NCBI GenBank assembly: GCA_018136815.1 | Contig: CM030934.1 | Span: 2,681,070 to 2,745,069 of the forward strand | Source of the DNA: Isochrysis galbana | Taxonomy: Eukaryota; Haptophyta; Isochrysidales; Isochrysidaceae | Direction: 5' to 3' | Length of the DNA: 64,000 nt | In this document: positions 41,925 through 51,202 of the stretch, piece by piece | Layout of the letters: each line of letters opens with the position of its first letter | How positions within the stretch are numbered: position 1 is the first letter of the stretch | The notes under the pieces: model-generated | What the model was told of the DNA's origin: nothing | What the model saw: only the letters and a program-made list of their open reading frames with translations | Database searches by the model: none | Translations under genes and position numbers: made by a program

Positions 41925-42896
41925 ATGGTGGCGACTCGGCGCGCATCGGTACGGTCCTCCGTCCTCTCCTCTCGTGCTCCTGCTCGCTTGTTTCGTTCGA
42001 CTCGCTCGACACAGCCACCTGTCGACTGGACGCCGAGCGCAAGCGCTGCTCGCACGACTCGTTCCTCTTCCTGCTCCAAGGGCGCGGCGGAGGAGGCGGA
42101 GCCTGTTCGCGTTCCTGATGCCGAGGAGGAGGCCCTTTCCCCGACCGATGAGGCCACCACCACCACCACCGACGAGGACTCCGGGCCTGTGGGAGGAGAA
42201 GAGGAGAACGAGGACTGTGCGTCGGACGCTCCAAGTCTTCTTGTTCCCATCGCGCGGGTTGCGGATGTCGAGGAGCCAGCCGAGTCGATGGAGGAGGTCG
42301 AGACCGCCCACGCGCTCGCTCTCACCGATGAGAAGGAAGCCGAGGAAGAGGACGAGAAGGCGGAGAAGGCGGAGAATGAGAAGACGGCTGCGTCCGACGC
42401 ACCAGTCGGAGAAGTCTTCACTCGGTTCGAAGAGGCCACGCAGCTGGAAGAGGCGCGTCCAATCGAGCGCTTGTCGACGTCAATAGGGGCCGTGGCCCTG
42501 GGCGTCGGGCCGGATCGAATCGAGGCATTCCTGCGGTGCGAGGGGCCAGGATGGGTTAGTGCGAGTGTGTGCGACCCTCAAGAACCAGCGTGCGACCTAC
42601 TAGTGACCCCCCACCCTGCTCGCGAGAGCTCTGGGCTCTGCATGGCCACCACCTCCAGGCCATTCTTCGGCCGATCGCGGGCGATCGGACGTCGCGGAAG
42701 CTCCGCGTTTTTTAGAGTGATGCGCCCTACATTCACTACTCTGATTCCCTCCCGTGAGCGCCCGCCTGAATCTCCCAAAATAGCCCGCCACCGCCACGCG
42801 CGGGGGAAGGGAGGGGGGTCCCTCACCGACGCCATTGCCCTTCGTGGGGTGGGAGGGGGTCGTTCGGAGGGCGGAGGGAGTTGGCGGGGCAGGTAG
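41925..42896 (+). CDS. hypothetical acidic protein, 3' part within repeat debris (323 aa)
   Basis: The product is not recognised. Residues 1-50 are Arg/Ser-rich and residues 55-180 strongly acidic (Glu/Asp/Ala/Thr), ending GEVFTRFEEATQLEEAR; no domain is evident. A CT-rich, UTR-like stretch precedes the ATG. From about residue 210 the composition changes, and the final 100 codons overlap sequence next to a dispersed repeat, so a true gene could end or splice near 42550. It could equally be the gag-like start of an unknown element, because Arg/Ser starts followed by acidic stretches occur there too. Low confidence. Confidence 0.3.
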   Translation: MVATRRASVRSSVLSSRAPARLFRSTRSTQPPVDWTPSASAARTTRSSSCSKGAAEEAEPVRVPDAEEEALSPTDEATTTTTDEDSGPVGGEEENEDCASDAPSLLVPIARVADVEEPAESMEEVETAHALALTDEKEAEEEDEKAEKAENEKTAASDAPVGEVFTRFEEATQLEEARPIERLSTSIGAVALGVGPDRIEAFLRCEGPGWVSASVCDPQEPACDLLVTPHPARESSGLCMATTSRPFFGRSRAIGRRGSSAFFRVMRPTFTTLIPSRERPPESPKIARHRHARGKGGGSLTDAIALRGVGGGRSEGGGSWRGR

Positions 42897-42965
42897 GGGG
42901 GGACCCTAAGGAATCCTTGGACACCCAGGGGAGGTGGGAAATAGTGGTTAAAAAGAGTGAGTGAC
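42870..42965 (-). repeat. dispersed repeat, copy 2
   Basis: Inverted copy of 26527-26625, with conserved CTTTTTAACCACTATTT and a CCAAGGATTCC string. It directly abuts the LINE family B fragment at 42966. Confidence 0.6.
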
Positions 42966-43165
42966 CGGGCTACTGCTGTGCGTGGTGTGGCCGGAGCCAC
43001 GGGCCGTGTGGCGCGACGGGGGTCGCGCGCACCTGCTCGGCCTCTGATGGCGGGCGCGGCCGCTTCGACAGCGACTGCTCCATGGGGGCTGGGGGGCCGC
43101 CCTCGGCGGGGGACCCGAAGGAGAGGAGGGGAGCGGCGGCGCGCTCCATGGCAACTGACTATAAA
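42966..43165 (-). mobile_element. LINE family B 5' fragment
   Basis: The minus strand carries the start MERAAAPLLSFGSPA at 43148 and about 60 codons aligning with the 9850 copy (MEQS...KRPRPP.EAEQVRA, then APHGPW). Upstream is AACTTTATAGTCAGTTGCC, a diverged leader. It is truncated after the HH.QQ region. Confidence 0.7.
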
Positions 43166-43194
43166 GTTAGTTTTGGGGGCTGCACGCCCCGAGT

Positions 43195-43628
43195 AACAAA
43201 CATATTCGGAAAATGATAAGCCCTCTTTACATGGTGGACAAAGACTTCAACCTGGAAGTATCGGACGACCTCTTGCAGGCGGCAAGAGGCTTAGATATAC
43301 GAAACATCACTTGAGATGGGCGAACCGCTAGGGAAAGAAATAGAAGTAGAAGGAAAACGCAGAAGATTTTATTAGACACAAGGGAGTAACGAACTAGCCA
43401 AGCCCGAGCGAAAGATAAAGCCACAGTCTCCCGCCCCCTCCACTCCAACTCCTGGCCGAGGCAGTGCGCGCGGCCTCCCCGGAACCGGCTCTCCACTAAA
43501 GAGGGAACTGGGGAAGGGGGAGGGGGAGGGGGTTGTTAGGGGTTAAGGTTGGGTAGAAGGGAGGTCCACAAGCACACTGCCTCACGCCGCACAAGTAGCG
43601 GTGATTTTTAAGAAGATTTTTTTAAATG
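43195..43628 (+). mobile_element. LINE 3' end fragment
   Basis: Opposite-strand relative of 17711-18080. GACCTCTTGCAGGCGGCAAG marks the end of ORF2, followed by a UTR with CAGTCTCCCGCCCCCT and the tail GATTTTTAAGAAGATTTTTT. With the inverted family B start just before it, the two pieces are head-to-head debris, not one element. Confidence 0.75.
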
Positions 43629-43859
43629 CATCGAGGTCGGTCTTCCGCCACAGGCCACAGGATTGAGCCCCAATGTACCCGCTCCCTGAATAGAATAATA
43701 GAATGAATAGGCTCTTTACTACTATCGCTCTTTCTAGGCCACACGAGAGCGGGAGGTCTAAATTTTGAAACGGAGGTAGTATATACTCTTACTACTACTT
43801 GATGGCTATGAGTAAAAAACTCCTCTCCTCTTCCATCCTGTTGTTCTTTTGTGGTCTTT

Positions 43860-44160
43860 TCTTCTTCTCCTGCGCTCTTTCCTCTCTCTCTTCTCCTTCT
43901 CTCTCTTTCTCTTCTCTCTTTCTCTCTTTCTCTTCTCCCTCCCTCTCTTTCTCTCATCTGTCTCTCTCTCTCTCTTCTCTCCCTCTCTCTCTGTTTCTCT
44001 TCTCCCTCTCTCTCTTTCTCTTCTCTCTCTCTCTCTCTTTCTCTTCTCTCTCTCTCTCTCTTCTCTCCCTTTTCCCTACTCTCTTCTCTATTTCTTGCCC
44101 TTCTCTCCCTTCCCATTTTCCTTCTCTCCCTCTCTCTCTCCCTCCCTCTCCCCCCCCCTC
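43860..44160. repeat. CT-rich tract at the 5' end of the next gene
   Basis: About 300 bases of CTCTCT/TTCTC repeats on the coding strand. Frames through it encode only Ser/Leu/Phe/Pro, so I treat it as 5' UTR or promoter rather than protein. Confidence 0.75.
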
Positions 44161-44188
44161 CCCCGCCTCCTCGCAGTGGGGCCCTCCG

Positions 44189-47100
44189 ATGGGCCGCCGG
44201 CTCTCCCTGCGTCGACAGCGTACGGCCGACGAATGCCCGACGGCCAGCGCACCCACGCTCGCCCTACCAACAGCTTCAGCCGTCCCTCGCCCACAGCAGG
44301 CCTCAGAGAGAGAGGAAAGCCCTCCGAGAGAGGGCCACCGAGCGGCCGCAGTGGCTGGCCTTCGGAATCTCTCTCTACAGAGGCCTTTCGGCGAGGAAGA
44401 GGGAGGGAAAGGCTGTTCTTGGTCTGGAAAGACACGTCGGCACACCGTGGACACGGGGGTAGCTCGCGTCTCGTGCTGCCGGAACAACCTGGGCGAGGAG
44501 AAGCCGGAAGGCGCTGAGACAGACTCGGGGTCTTTGAGGGTTGAGGGGATGGAGACAGGGGCCAAGGCACAGGACGCGTTGGCTACGGCAGCAGGTGCCT
44601 CGCAGAGCAAGCAATGTCCTCTCTTGCCAGTCCTCGATGATCAAACGAGCGAGAGGAGACCATCGTCGCTCGGAGAGGGGGGAAGTACGCCTGAGAGGCA
44701 GTTCTCGCCAGCGGAGCAAGGGTACGCCGCGCGCCGCTCGCGGAGCCCTCGCCCGCACGGACTCCTTGGCACGAAGAGGTGCAGAGGGCCTTGCGCCCCA
44801 TGCGCAGTACGTAGCACGGATGGCGGGCATGGGGTGCCCGCAGATCCAGACGGGGACCCTCCACACCAGCGGGATACAGCATCAAGACGGAGCGATTCCT
44901 GCGGGCAAAGAAGCTCTTTGATCACCAGCGGGCAGCAATACAACGCCGCAGGCCAGCGCCTGGAAGGAGAGCTAAGCGACAGACCGCGCTATCGCTTGAA
45001 ACTGCAGCTGCCAGAGGATGCAAAAAGTATGCCCTTGTGTCGTGAGAGCCGGAGTCCGTCTAGACATTTGGACGCGCTTGACCAGATGTGTGCAAAAGAC
45101 GACTGCCACCCAGTCGCACCTACGCCGGTGTCCACTTTGACGGAGAGACGCTCGTCCGTATCCCCTGCGCCGAGCGCGCAAGCGGTGTTGCTCGAGGCCG
45201 GGGCACCGGCGCTTGGTTATGTGTCAGTGGTATGCCGGCGGCAAGGAGCGAGCGACAAAGGCATGTCTATCGACGAGGCAGCTATAGCTTCATGCTCTGA
45301 GCTCGTGGGAGCGCAGGGCCCTAGCACAGTGAGCTCCGCGCCCGAATGTTGTGGGCAGCAAGACATGCCTGGGGTGCCAGTTGTCGGCTCAAATTTCGGA
45401 AAGACTCTCATGCCTCCATCGCACGAAGGGACCGCTGCGTCGGTGGCAAGCAGTCAGCGGAGCGTCATCGCAGAGTGCACGGCACACGGTGCCGTGGCGA
45501 GTGCGTCGCGCTTGCAGACGATTGATTTGACACTCAACGGGAGGCCGGTCGATGGCAGAGATTTGGCGAGCGCCTTAGTGTCGCACCTGGATATGCCTGA
45601 TTTGACACCCGACGGGAGGCCGGTTGGTAGCAGAGATTTGGGAGGTTGCTTGAAGACAGGCGAGGCAGGGTTGCTCACAGCGACGACACTCATTGAACAA
45701 TCAAGCTCGCGTGAGAAGAGCGCCTCGGCCTTTCCGGTGAAGCATTCCGGGAGGGCGAGAGCGGCCGCTTCGGTCTTTGACAAGGAGGCAGGCGAGGTGG
45801 AAGTCTTAGAATCTGGTGCGCCGTCACCCCCGGGCGGGGGAGCCGACATTGTGCAGTTGACGCCACCCATGGACCACTCTCGGCAAGTCTCGCCTTCGTG
45901 TCCCCTCCGGCAAGACATACGCGCACAGCAGCTGCCAATGGGTCAGGGATCGGACATGTTTGCAGCCAGTATGTCGGAATATGCGCATGGAGAGGCTGAT
46001 GGCGTCGATCCGTTAGCGCGTGCACGCATCTGCCAGCTTTCGTCAAACGAGGAAAGCCCAAACTGCGAGCACCGCGAGCGAAGCGAGGCCAAGGAGCGAA
46101 GCGAGGCTAGGGAGCGAACCGGCGGGTCGGCGCGCGAGGCATTCGCTGCTGACGAGATCCAAGGCAGGTGCGGCATTTGCGGCTTAGACCTCGAGGAGTG
46201 CGGTGAGGACGAGCGGGCGCGCCATATCTCCGAATGTAGAATCCTGCTGGGCGAGCTTGAGCGCGCCACAAGACGCGATGTCGGCCGAGAACAACTGCCT
46301 ATTGGGGCGGAGGACGTGCGCACCACGCCACAGCCCCAACGCACACCACTCGGTACTCTGCAGTTACCTGCCGAGAGGCCGCGGCCTGCTAAGTCGCCTG
46401 CGTCTAAGCGCCAGCTTCCCAGCGGGCTATGCGAACCGCCAGCAGTGCTGCAGGCAGCCGTGGTGAGTGCGCACGCAGCTGGCCTCGACCGTCCGACCAT
46501 TTGCTCGGCACCTCAAACTCTACCGCAAGCCCGGGATGCTGCAGGACGCGGTGCGCCTACCCGCCGGACGGAGGATGAGCTGCGGCCGCCCTCGTGTCAT
46601 GCCCCGGCGACTATAGCACCACAGGCGGCTGTGGCTTGCTCACCGCCCGTAGTGCACAGCTGCGCGTCGACGGAGCTGCCCGATGCACACCGGGAGCAGC
46701 CGGCACACGCAAGGCGCCGAAGCGCTTACTGTACCGCCTATAGTGTAGACTCGTCGAAGTTGGTTAGGGGCCGTGAGAGCTGCTGGGCACTAGCGGGCGC
46801 TCGCCCAGCCTCCCCCTCCGCTCTGGCTGCACCGGCGTATCGACCCTTCATCGTCCATGGCCGTTGCTCCTCGCCAACTGCCGAGGGCTTGGAGTGCAGC
46901 GTGTGCGGCTTCTTCATTGACTTGGAGACGGGCGCTGCGTGCGATGCGCACGGCGATCCTTTGTGCTTCCGGTGCGCCGGGAACGTCCGGCTTTTCGGGC
47001 GTGCGATGTCGCCATCACATGGCAAGGTGCGCCCGGTGGTTGAGGCGAACGAGGGAGTTGACGACGAGGCAACCACGAGAATCGTGGGGAGTTCAATGAG

Positions 47101-47803
47101 GGATGGCCATTCTGATGCGCCAGAAACAACACATGGGAAGAACGAGCGCGCCCAAGAGAGGCGAGCGGAGCGTGGATGGCAAACGTGCATGCTGCGCAAC
47201 GATTTGCTCGGTGGCTGGGCGCATGTTCAGCGAGTTCTAGGAATGGGCGGACAACGTGCTATAGCATTGCGTGATGCCATCGATTCCCTCGACCCAAGCG
47301 GTGCGCACTTTCGGCGTCCATCCGTTAGTCGTGCCGGCTCACCTGGCAGGGCGCCTAACTCTTCACATGCGAGCCTTTGTAGTCGTGTTGGAATACAAGG
47401 TGCAATGGCCATTTCACGCGCCGGTTGTATTGCTTGCGTTGATGAGGCGGAAGCGTTGTGGATGGATGCAGCAGGTGAGAGTAGGCTTGCTGCACAGGGG
47501 CTGCCTTCCGACGCTGCGCGGGCGCGGTTGCCGCAGCACGACGCCGTGTCCGCTCTATCGCACGGGGATGCTGTGGTACAGCGGCAGCCTCGCTCTACCT
47601 CTCTTGGCCCAAGGGGCGGCGATCTGATTGCGCTTGCCGCACATGTTCTCCAACGTCTGAATGAGGAGTGGGAAGCGCCTATCCCCGCGGCGATAGTGCA
47701 TGCGCTTACGACACCAGTCGGCCAAGATCTGGTGTCACGCGTGGTGCCGGCGCGACTGGCTTGGCTTCGCAAGGCGTATAAGGAGATCGACTTGTCAATT
47801 TGA
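44189..47803 (+). CDS. large intronless protein with UBZ4-like finger and CxxC cluster (1,204 aa)
   Basis: I do not recognise the protein as a whole. I chose the ATG at 44189 (MGRRLSLRRQRTADECP), just after the CT tract; the frame is open further upstream (to 43799) but only as low complexity. Most of the chain is Ser/Ala/Arg-rich and likely disordered. Features: an internal near-repeat (DLTLNGRPVDGRDL / DLTPDGRPVGSRDL, about 45525-45640); a C2HC motif at about 46169-46234 with spacing CxxC...HxxxC (CGICGLDLEECGEDERARHI then SEC), as in UBZ4 ubiquitin-binding fingers of Rad18 and SLX4; a second cluster at about 46894-46975 (CSVCGFF, CDAHGDPLCFRC) resembling a LIM or zinc-ribbon site; and a helical C-terminus (VLQRLNEEWEAPIPAAIVHA ... 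RLAWLRKAYKEIDLSI). The arrangement is compatible with a DNA-repair scaffold, but that is weak inference. Confidence 0.6.
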   Translation: MGRRLSLRRQRTADECPTASAPTLALPTASAVPRPQQASEREESPPREGHRAAAVAGLRNLSLQRPFGEEEGGKGCSWSGKTRRHTVDTGVARVSCCRNNLGEEKPEGAETDSGSLRVEGMETGAKAQDALATAAGASQSKQCPLLPVLDDQTSERRPSSLGEGGSTPERQFSPAEQGYAARRSRSPRPHGLLGTKRCRGPCAPCAVRSTDGGHGVPADPDGDPPHQRDTASRRSDSCGQRSSLITSGQQYNAAGQRLEGELSDRPRYRLKLQLPEDAKSMPLCRESRSPSRHLDALDQMCAKDDCHPVAPTPVSTLTERRSSVSPAPSAQAVLLEAGAPALGYVSVVCRRQGASDKGMSIDEAAIASCSELVGAQGPSTVSSAPECCGQQDMPGVPVVGSNFGKTLMPPSHEGTAASVASSQRSVIAECTAHGAVASASRLQTIDLTLNGRPVDGRDLASALVSHLDMPDLTPDGRPVGSRDLGGCLKTGEAGLLTATTLIEQSSSREKSASAFPVKHSGRARAAASVFDKEAGEVEVLESGAPSPPGGGADIVQLTPPMDHSRQVSPSCPLRQDIRAQQLPMGQGSDMFAASMSEYAHGEADGVDPLARARICQLSSNEESPNCEHRERSEAKERSEARERTGGSAREAFAADEIQGRCGICGLDLEECGEDERARHISECRILLGELERATRRDVGREQLPIGAEDVRTTPQPQRTPLGTLQLPAERPRPAKSPASKRQLPSGLCEPPAVLQAAVVSAHAAGLDRPTICSAPQTLPQARDAAGRGAPTRRTEDELRPPSCHAPATIAPQAAVACSPPVVHSCASTELPDAHREQPAHARRRSAYCTAYSVDSSKLVRGRESCWALAGARPASPSALAAPAYRPFIVHGRCSSPTAEGLECSVCGFFIDLETGAACDAHGDPLCFRCAGNVRLFGRAMSPSHGKVRPVVEANEGVDDEATTRIVGSSMRDGHSDAPETTHGKNERAQERRAERGWQTCMLRNDLLGGWAHVQRVLGMGGQRAIALRDAIDSLDPSGAHFRRPSVSRAGSPGRAPNSSHASLCSRVGIQGAMAISRAGCIACVDEAEALWMDAAGESRLAAQGLPSDAARARLPQHDAVSALSHGDAVVQRQPRSTSLGPRGGDLIALAAHVLQRLNEEWEAPIPAAIVHALTTPVGQDLVSRVVPARLAWLRKAYKEIDLSI

Positions 47804-49929
47804 TTGGGCGTGCTGAGCTACGACGCGTGTGCCCGGGGATACATCGGTGTTTGAATGATGGTGGCTAAGCCGCATAGTGCAGAATGAAATGGCGCGAACG
47901 ACCGTTGGGGCTCTCTTCCGGTGCCCTGTGACCATTGGCCATTGGGATCGAACTCTACGGGCACAAGTCACAAGTCCGACCGACGACTGATCGCCGCCGC
48001 GCTCTCGCTGGAGCGTGACGAAGGTCGGCCTGTCATGCGGATTGGTCGCCATCGCTCTGCCTATGATTCGTATTCGCGCGGGGAGAGAGGGAGAGGAGGG
48101 GAAATCTCCCCCCCCCCTTCCCAAGAAAAAAAGATTTGGGCTTCCCGATCCACGATGCCGCTTTTTCATTTACCTGCCCACGCCACATGCCCCCCCCCCC
48201 CCTCTGCCTTGCCCCACACCCCACACCACTTCCAGTCTCCAGTCCCAGCCGGAGGAGGATGACACCGGCCTGCACTACGCGCTCCTGCCGCGCAGAGCCC
48301 CATCCACACTTTTGGTACGGCCTTCCTCCCAGCCCCGCCTGATGGCATAGTCAGTACCGTGAGTGCGTGGTCCTTTATAGCTAGCGGTATTAGCCTGAAT
48401 CTTCAGCGCTAGCCTCCAGGGTGGGGGTGGCACACATCGGTGAGAACCCGGGAGCACTGGACAAATGACAAATGAACAGCGTAGCCTGCGGGCACTCGGC
48501 TCGTCACGACACGGGACCGCCACACCCAGACCCTGAGAGAAGACTAAACGTGGCCTTACCGACAAGCTCGAATAGAAGCCATCCAACAAGCCTGCCCCAA
48601 ACCCACGCTCTGAACTAGGCTCTCGGTAGTCGGAAAGCGAAGAAATAGGAACGAAGGGGGGAAGGGGAGGAGGTGGAGGGAGGGGATGTAAGGGTAAGGG
48701 CGTCGTCGTAGCAGCAAGATAGTATAGGCGACCTAGTAGGCGAGTAACCAAAAATCTTCAGATGGTTTTTTTTGATAATTTTTTTCATATGCTCCCCCGC
48801 TCCACTGCCACTCCACCACTCATAGACCGCGCACGCGGCCATGGACCCACTACTTTCACGCGCACTGTGCACTGTGCACTACAGTGTCACTGCCATATTC
48901 CAAGCATATTCCCAGGCCATGTACAACATTTTCATATTCCTACTCCCTAAGTTAGAATACCCTATCACTGGTCACGAAGATTTATTTTTTCTCCTCGTCT
49001 CCTCGAGATGTTCACCAACGTCACCACAATGAATCCTTGTCGAAGGAGGCCCTCTCGGGGCGCGCCCTCATGCCGAGCCAAGGCGACGCCGTTCTCGTCG
49101 CGTACGTGGTGCTGTGGTGCTCCTGGGCCTCTCCTTCGGGGTGCTCGCGGGGGGGCTCATGGTAGGGTGAGACTGGAAGAAACCGGAGGGAAAGGAGACC
49201 AAATGAAGGCAAGCCGCCTGGCCGGGGGAGTGGGAGTGTAGAAAATTTTCCTACGTGAGTAGAAAGTAGAGGGTCCACGGCCGCGTGTGCGGTGAGACTA
49301 TTAAAAGGTTTATTTATTGGATAATTGAGGAGCTATGGAAATCATTGCCATTTCGATTGCCATTGCGGGAGCACGCCGCAGATAGCACATACTTTCTTAT
49401 CTCGCGCTTCAGCTAAATTGCTCAGCTGCAAGCATAACCTATGGGCTACTGCAGCAACTACTACGCGCCAACGCGCTTGTAATTTAAGCACTAGGGCCTA
49501 TGCAAGTAACGCTCCCACACTGTTGCCCATTGCGCCGTGACTGCTATTTGCTACGTGCACTCCCTCTAGCTCCCCCCCTCCAAGCGCAGAAAACAATAAC
49601 TGGAAGTGTACGGCAGCGAAGCACATGCCGCGGGCATCAAGAGCAACCAGGGAGAAAGGTTGAGCAATGTGCTGCACGAACAGTAGCTGCCGATGGGAAA
49701 ATCTGTGAGCACAACTAAAGTTCCTAAGCTCGACAAGAAAGCGAGCATACCTTCTTTGAATACGTGGGACGAGACTGTCTGGGAGTCTCCAGCTGGTGAG
49801 CAGGACGCGCATGCAATATGACTCGCGCCAGTCGGACGATCTACGGCCCGCCGCTCACGACAGCGGCGCGCCCTCCGGAACAAGTGCAAGCCGCTAGAAC
49901 CACTTGCGCCTTGCGCACAGGGCAGCGCC
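47804..49929. other. 2.1-kb intergenic region with an inverted repeat
   Basis: No gene is recognised; the longest frames are Pro-rich or incoherent. An inverted repeat pairs 48825-48862 (ACCGCGCACGCGGCCATGGA then CCCACTACTTTC) with 49265-49298 (GAAAGTAGAGGGTCCACGG...). The 440 bases between could be a small non-autonomous element; its boundaries and target duplications were not resolved. Confidence 0.45.
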
Positions 49930-50670
49930 TCATCTGAGGAGAGCTCGAGTCGGCTTGAGGGTCCGCGGGCGCTCAGCCGGCCGACGCTGCCGGTGGTGCG
50001 CGGCGGGCAAAACGATAGTTGGCCGGCGCCGCTCTGCGTGCAATGACTCGCCCGGCCCGAAGAGCATCCACATGCAGAAGGAGCGCTCCTCCGCTTCCAC
50101 CCACCCGCCACCCTCTAGAGCCTCGACTTCCTCCTCCTCGTACTCGCCGAGCGCTCGACAGAGCCAGCAGCGGACGGCAAGGACGCAGAGTGCAATCGCG
50201 AGAAGGATGACGGAGAGTCCGAGCCACAGCTCCATCGGCGCCGAGGGCTGCGCCATCTGCGTGACAAGCGGCTTGCTGACGGCCTGCGTGATCTGCACGA
50301 TGCTGCTGGCGGTGGTTGCAGCCGCGGCGGCCGTCTTGGCTGCAGCGTGAGCGGCGGCTCTCGATGCGGTGACGGCCAGCACGCCGATCGTAGGCGCGTT
50401 GGGCGGTGGTGTGCTTGGTCTCGGCGGGGGTGGTGGAGGAGGAGGAGCCGAGGGAGAGGGAGAGGGAGGAGGAGGAGGAGGTGGAAGTGGTGGTGGAGGG
50501 AGTGGCGGTGGTCGAGGAGGAGGCGGTGGGCAGAGGCCACACGTGGCGAGGCAGTAGAGACGTGCAGGCGGCCAGCTGGTGCACACTGGCTCGAGGCCGT
50601 TGCACGCCATCGCGTCTGAGCAGCCTCCTATGGACGAGGAGCTCGTGTGGGAGGAGGAGGTGGAAGGCAT
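49930..50670 (-). CDS. ShK-like, Pro-rich single-pass membrane protein (246 aa)
   Basis: A cell-surface or secretory-pathway protein by layout. Residues 17-47 hold six cysteines (C17, C23, C30, C40, C44, C47) ending CLATCGLC, which fits a ShK toxin-like fold of the kind common in algal surface proteins. A rod of about 45 mostly Pro residues follows, then an Ala-rich helix, a transmembrane helix at 147-171 (MELWLGLSVILLAIALCVLA) and an acidic then basic cytosolic tail. The ATG at 50670 is the first before the Cys domain, but no signal peptide follows it. A signal peptide may sit on an upstream exon: the coding strand immediately upstream is a 280-base CT tract, ideal as an intron end. A type I orientation is assumed. 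Confidence 0.65.
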   Translation of the reverse strand: MPSTSSSHTSSSSIGGCSDAMACNGLEPVCTSWPPARLYCLATCGLCPPPPPRPPPLPPPPLPPPPPPPSPSPSAPPPPPPPPRPSTPPPNAPTIGVLAVTASRAAAHAAAKTAAAAATTASSIVQITQAVSKPLVTQMAQPSAPMELWLGLSVILLAIALCVLAVRCWLCRALGEYEEEEVEALEGGGWVEAEERSFCMWMLFGPGESLHAERRRPTIVLPAAHHRQRRPAERPRTLKPTRALLR

Positions 50671-50734
50671 TGTTGGGGGGGCTGCCGAGGCCCGCACCCG
50701 AGAGGAGAGGGGGAATTCACACCTTTGCTGTGAA

Positions 50735-50855
50735 GGAGACCGTAAGGAGGAGGGGAGGGGGGGATGGGAGAGAGTGGGGGGGAGGGGGGGGGGAGAGAGG
50801 GAAGAGAGGGGAGAGAGGGAGGATAGAGAGAGGGGAGAGAGGAGGAGAGAGAGAG

Positions 50856-50892
<37 letters not shown>

Positions 50893-50977
50893 TAGAGAGA
50901 GGGGAGACAGGAGAGAGAGGGAGAGAGAGAGGGGGAGGGAAAGGGAGAGAGAGAGAGAGGGGGGGGGGGGGGGGGGG

Positions 50978-51016
<39 letters not shown>

Positions 51017-51020
51017 GCGG
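50735..51020. repeat. GA-rich microsatellite (CT on the gene's coding strand)
   Basis: GAGAGA/GGGAGA repeats with a long G run at about 50961-50980, directly upstream of the ShK-like gene. Long frames through it are compositional artefacts. Confidence 0.85.
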
Positions 51021-51202
51021 GCGGGCGGGGAGTGTAGTGGGGGAGGGGGTTGTATATAGTAAGAAAGCGTCGTGTGAAATAAAAGTACACCGTTGGTCCA
51101 TGAATAGCCGCGTGCTGTAGAGAGGACACATCATTCATAGTTATTTTGGTCACATCGATAGTGCTTGGTAGAGCACATCGGAATACCCGCGATCCTTTAC
51201 TC

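Noticed and set aside
43799-44188. N-terminal extension of the 44189 gene with a hydrophobic start resembling a signal peptide
   Set aside because: The extension is encoded by a CT microsatellite and reads as Ser/Leu/Phe repeats. The ATG after the tract gives normal composition.
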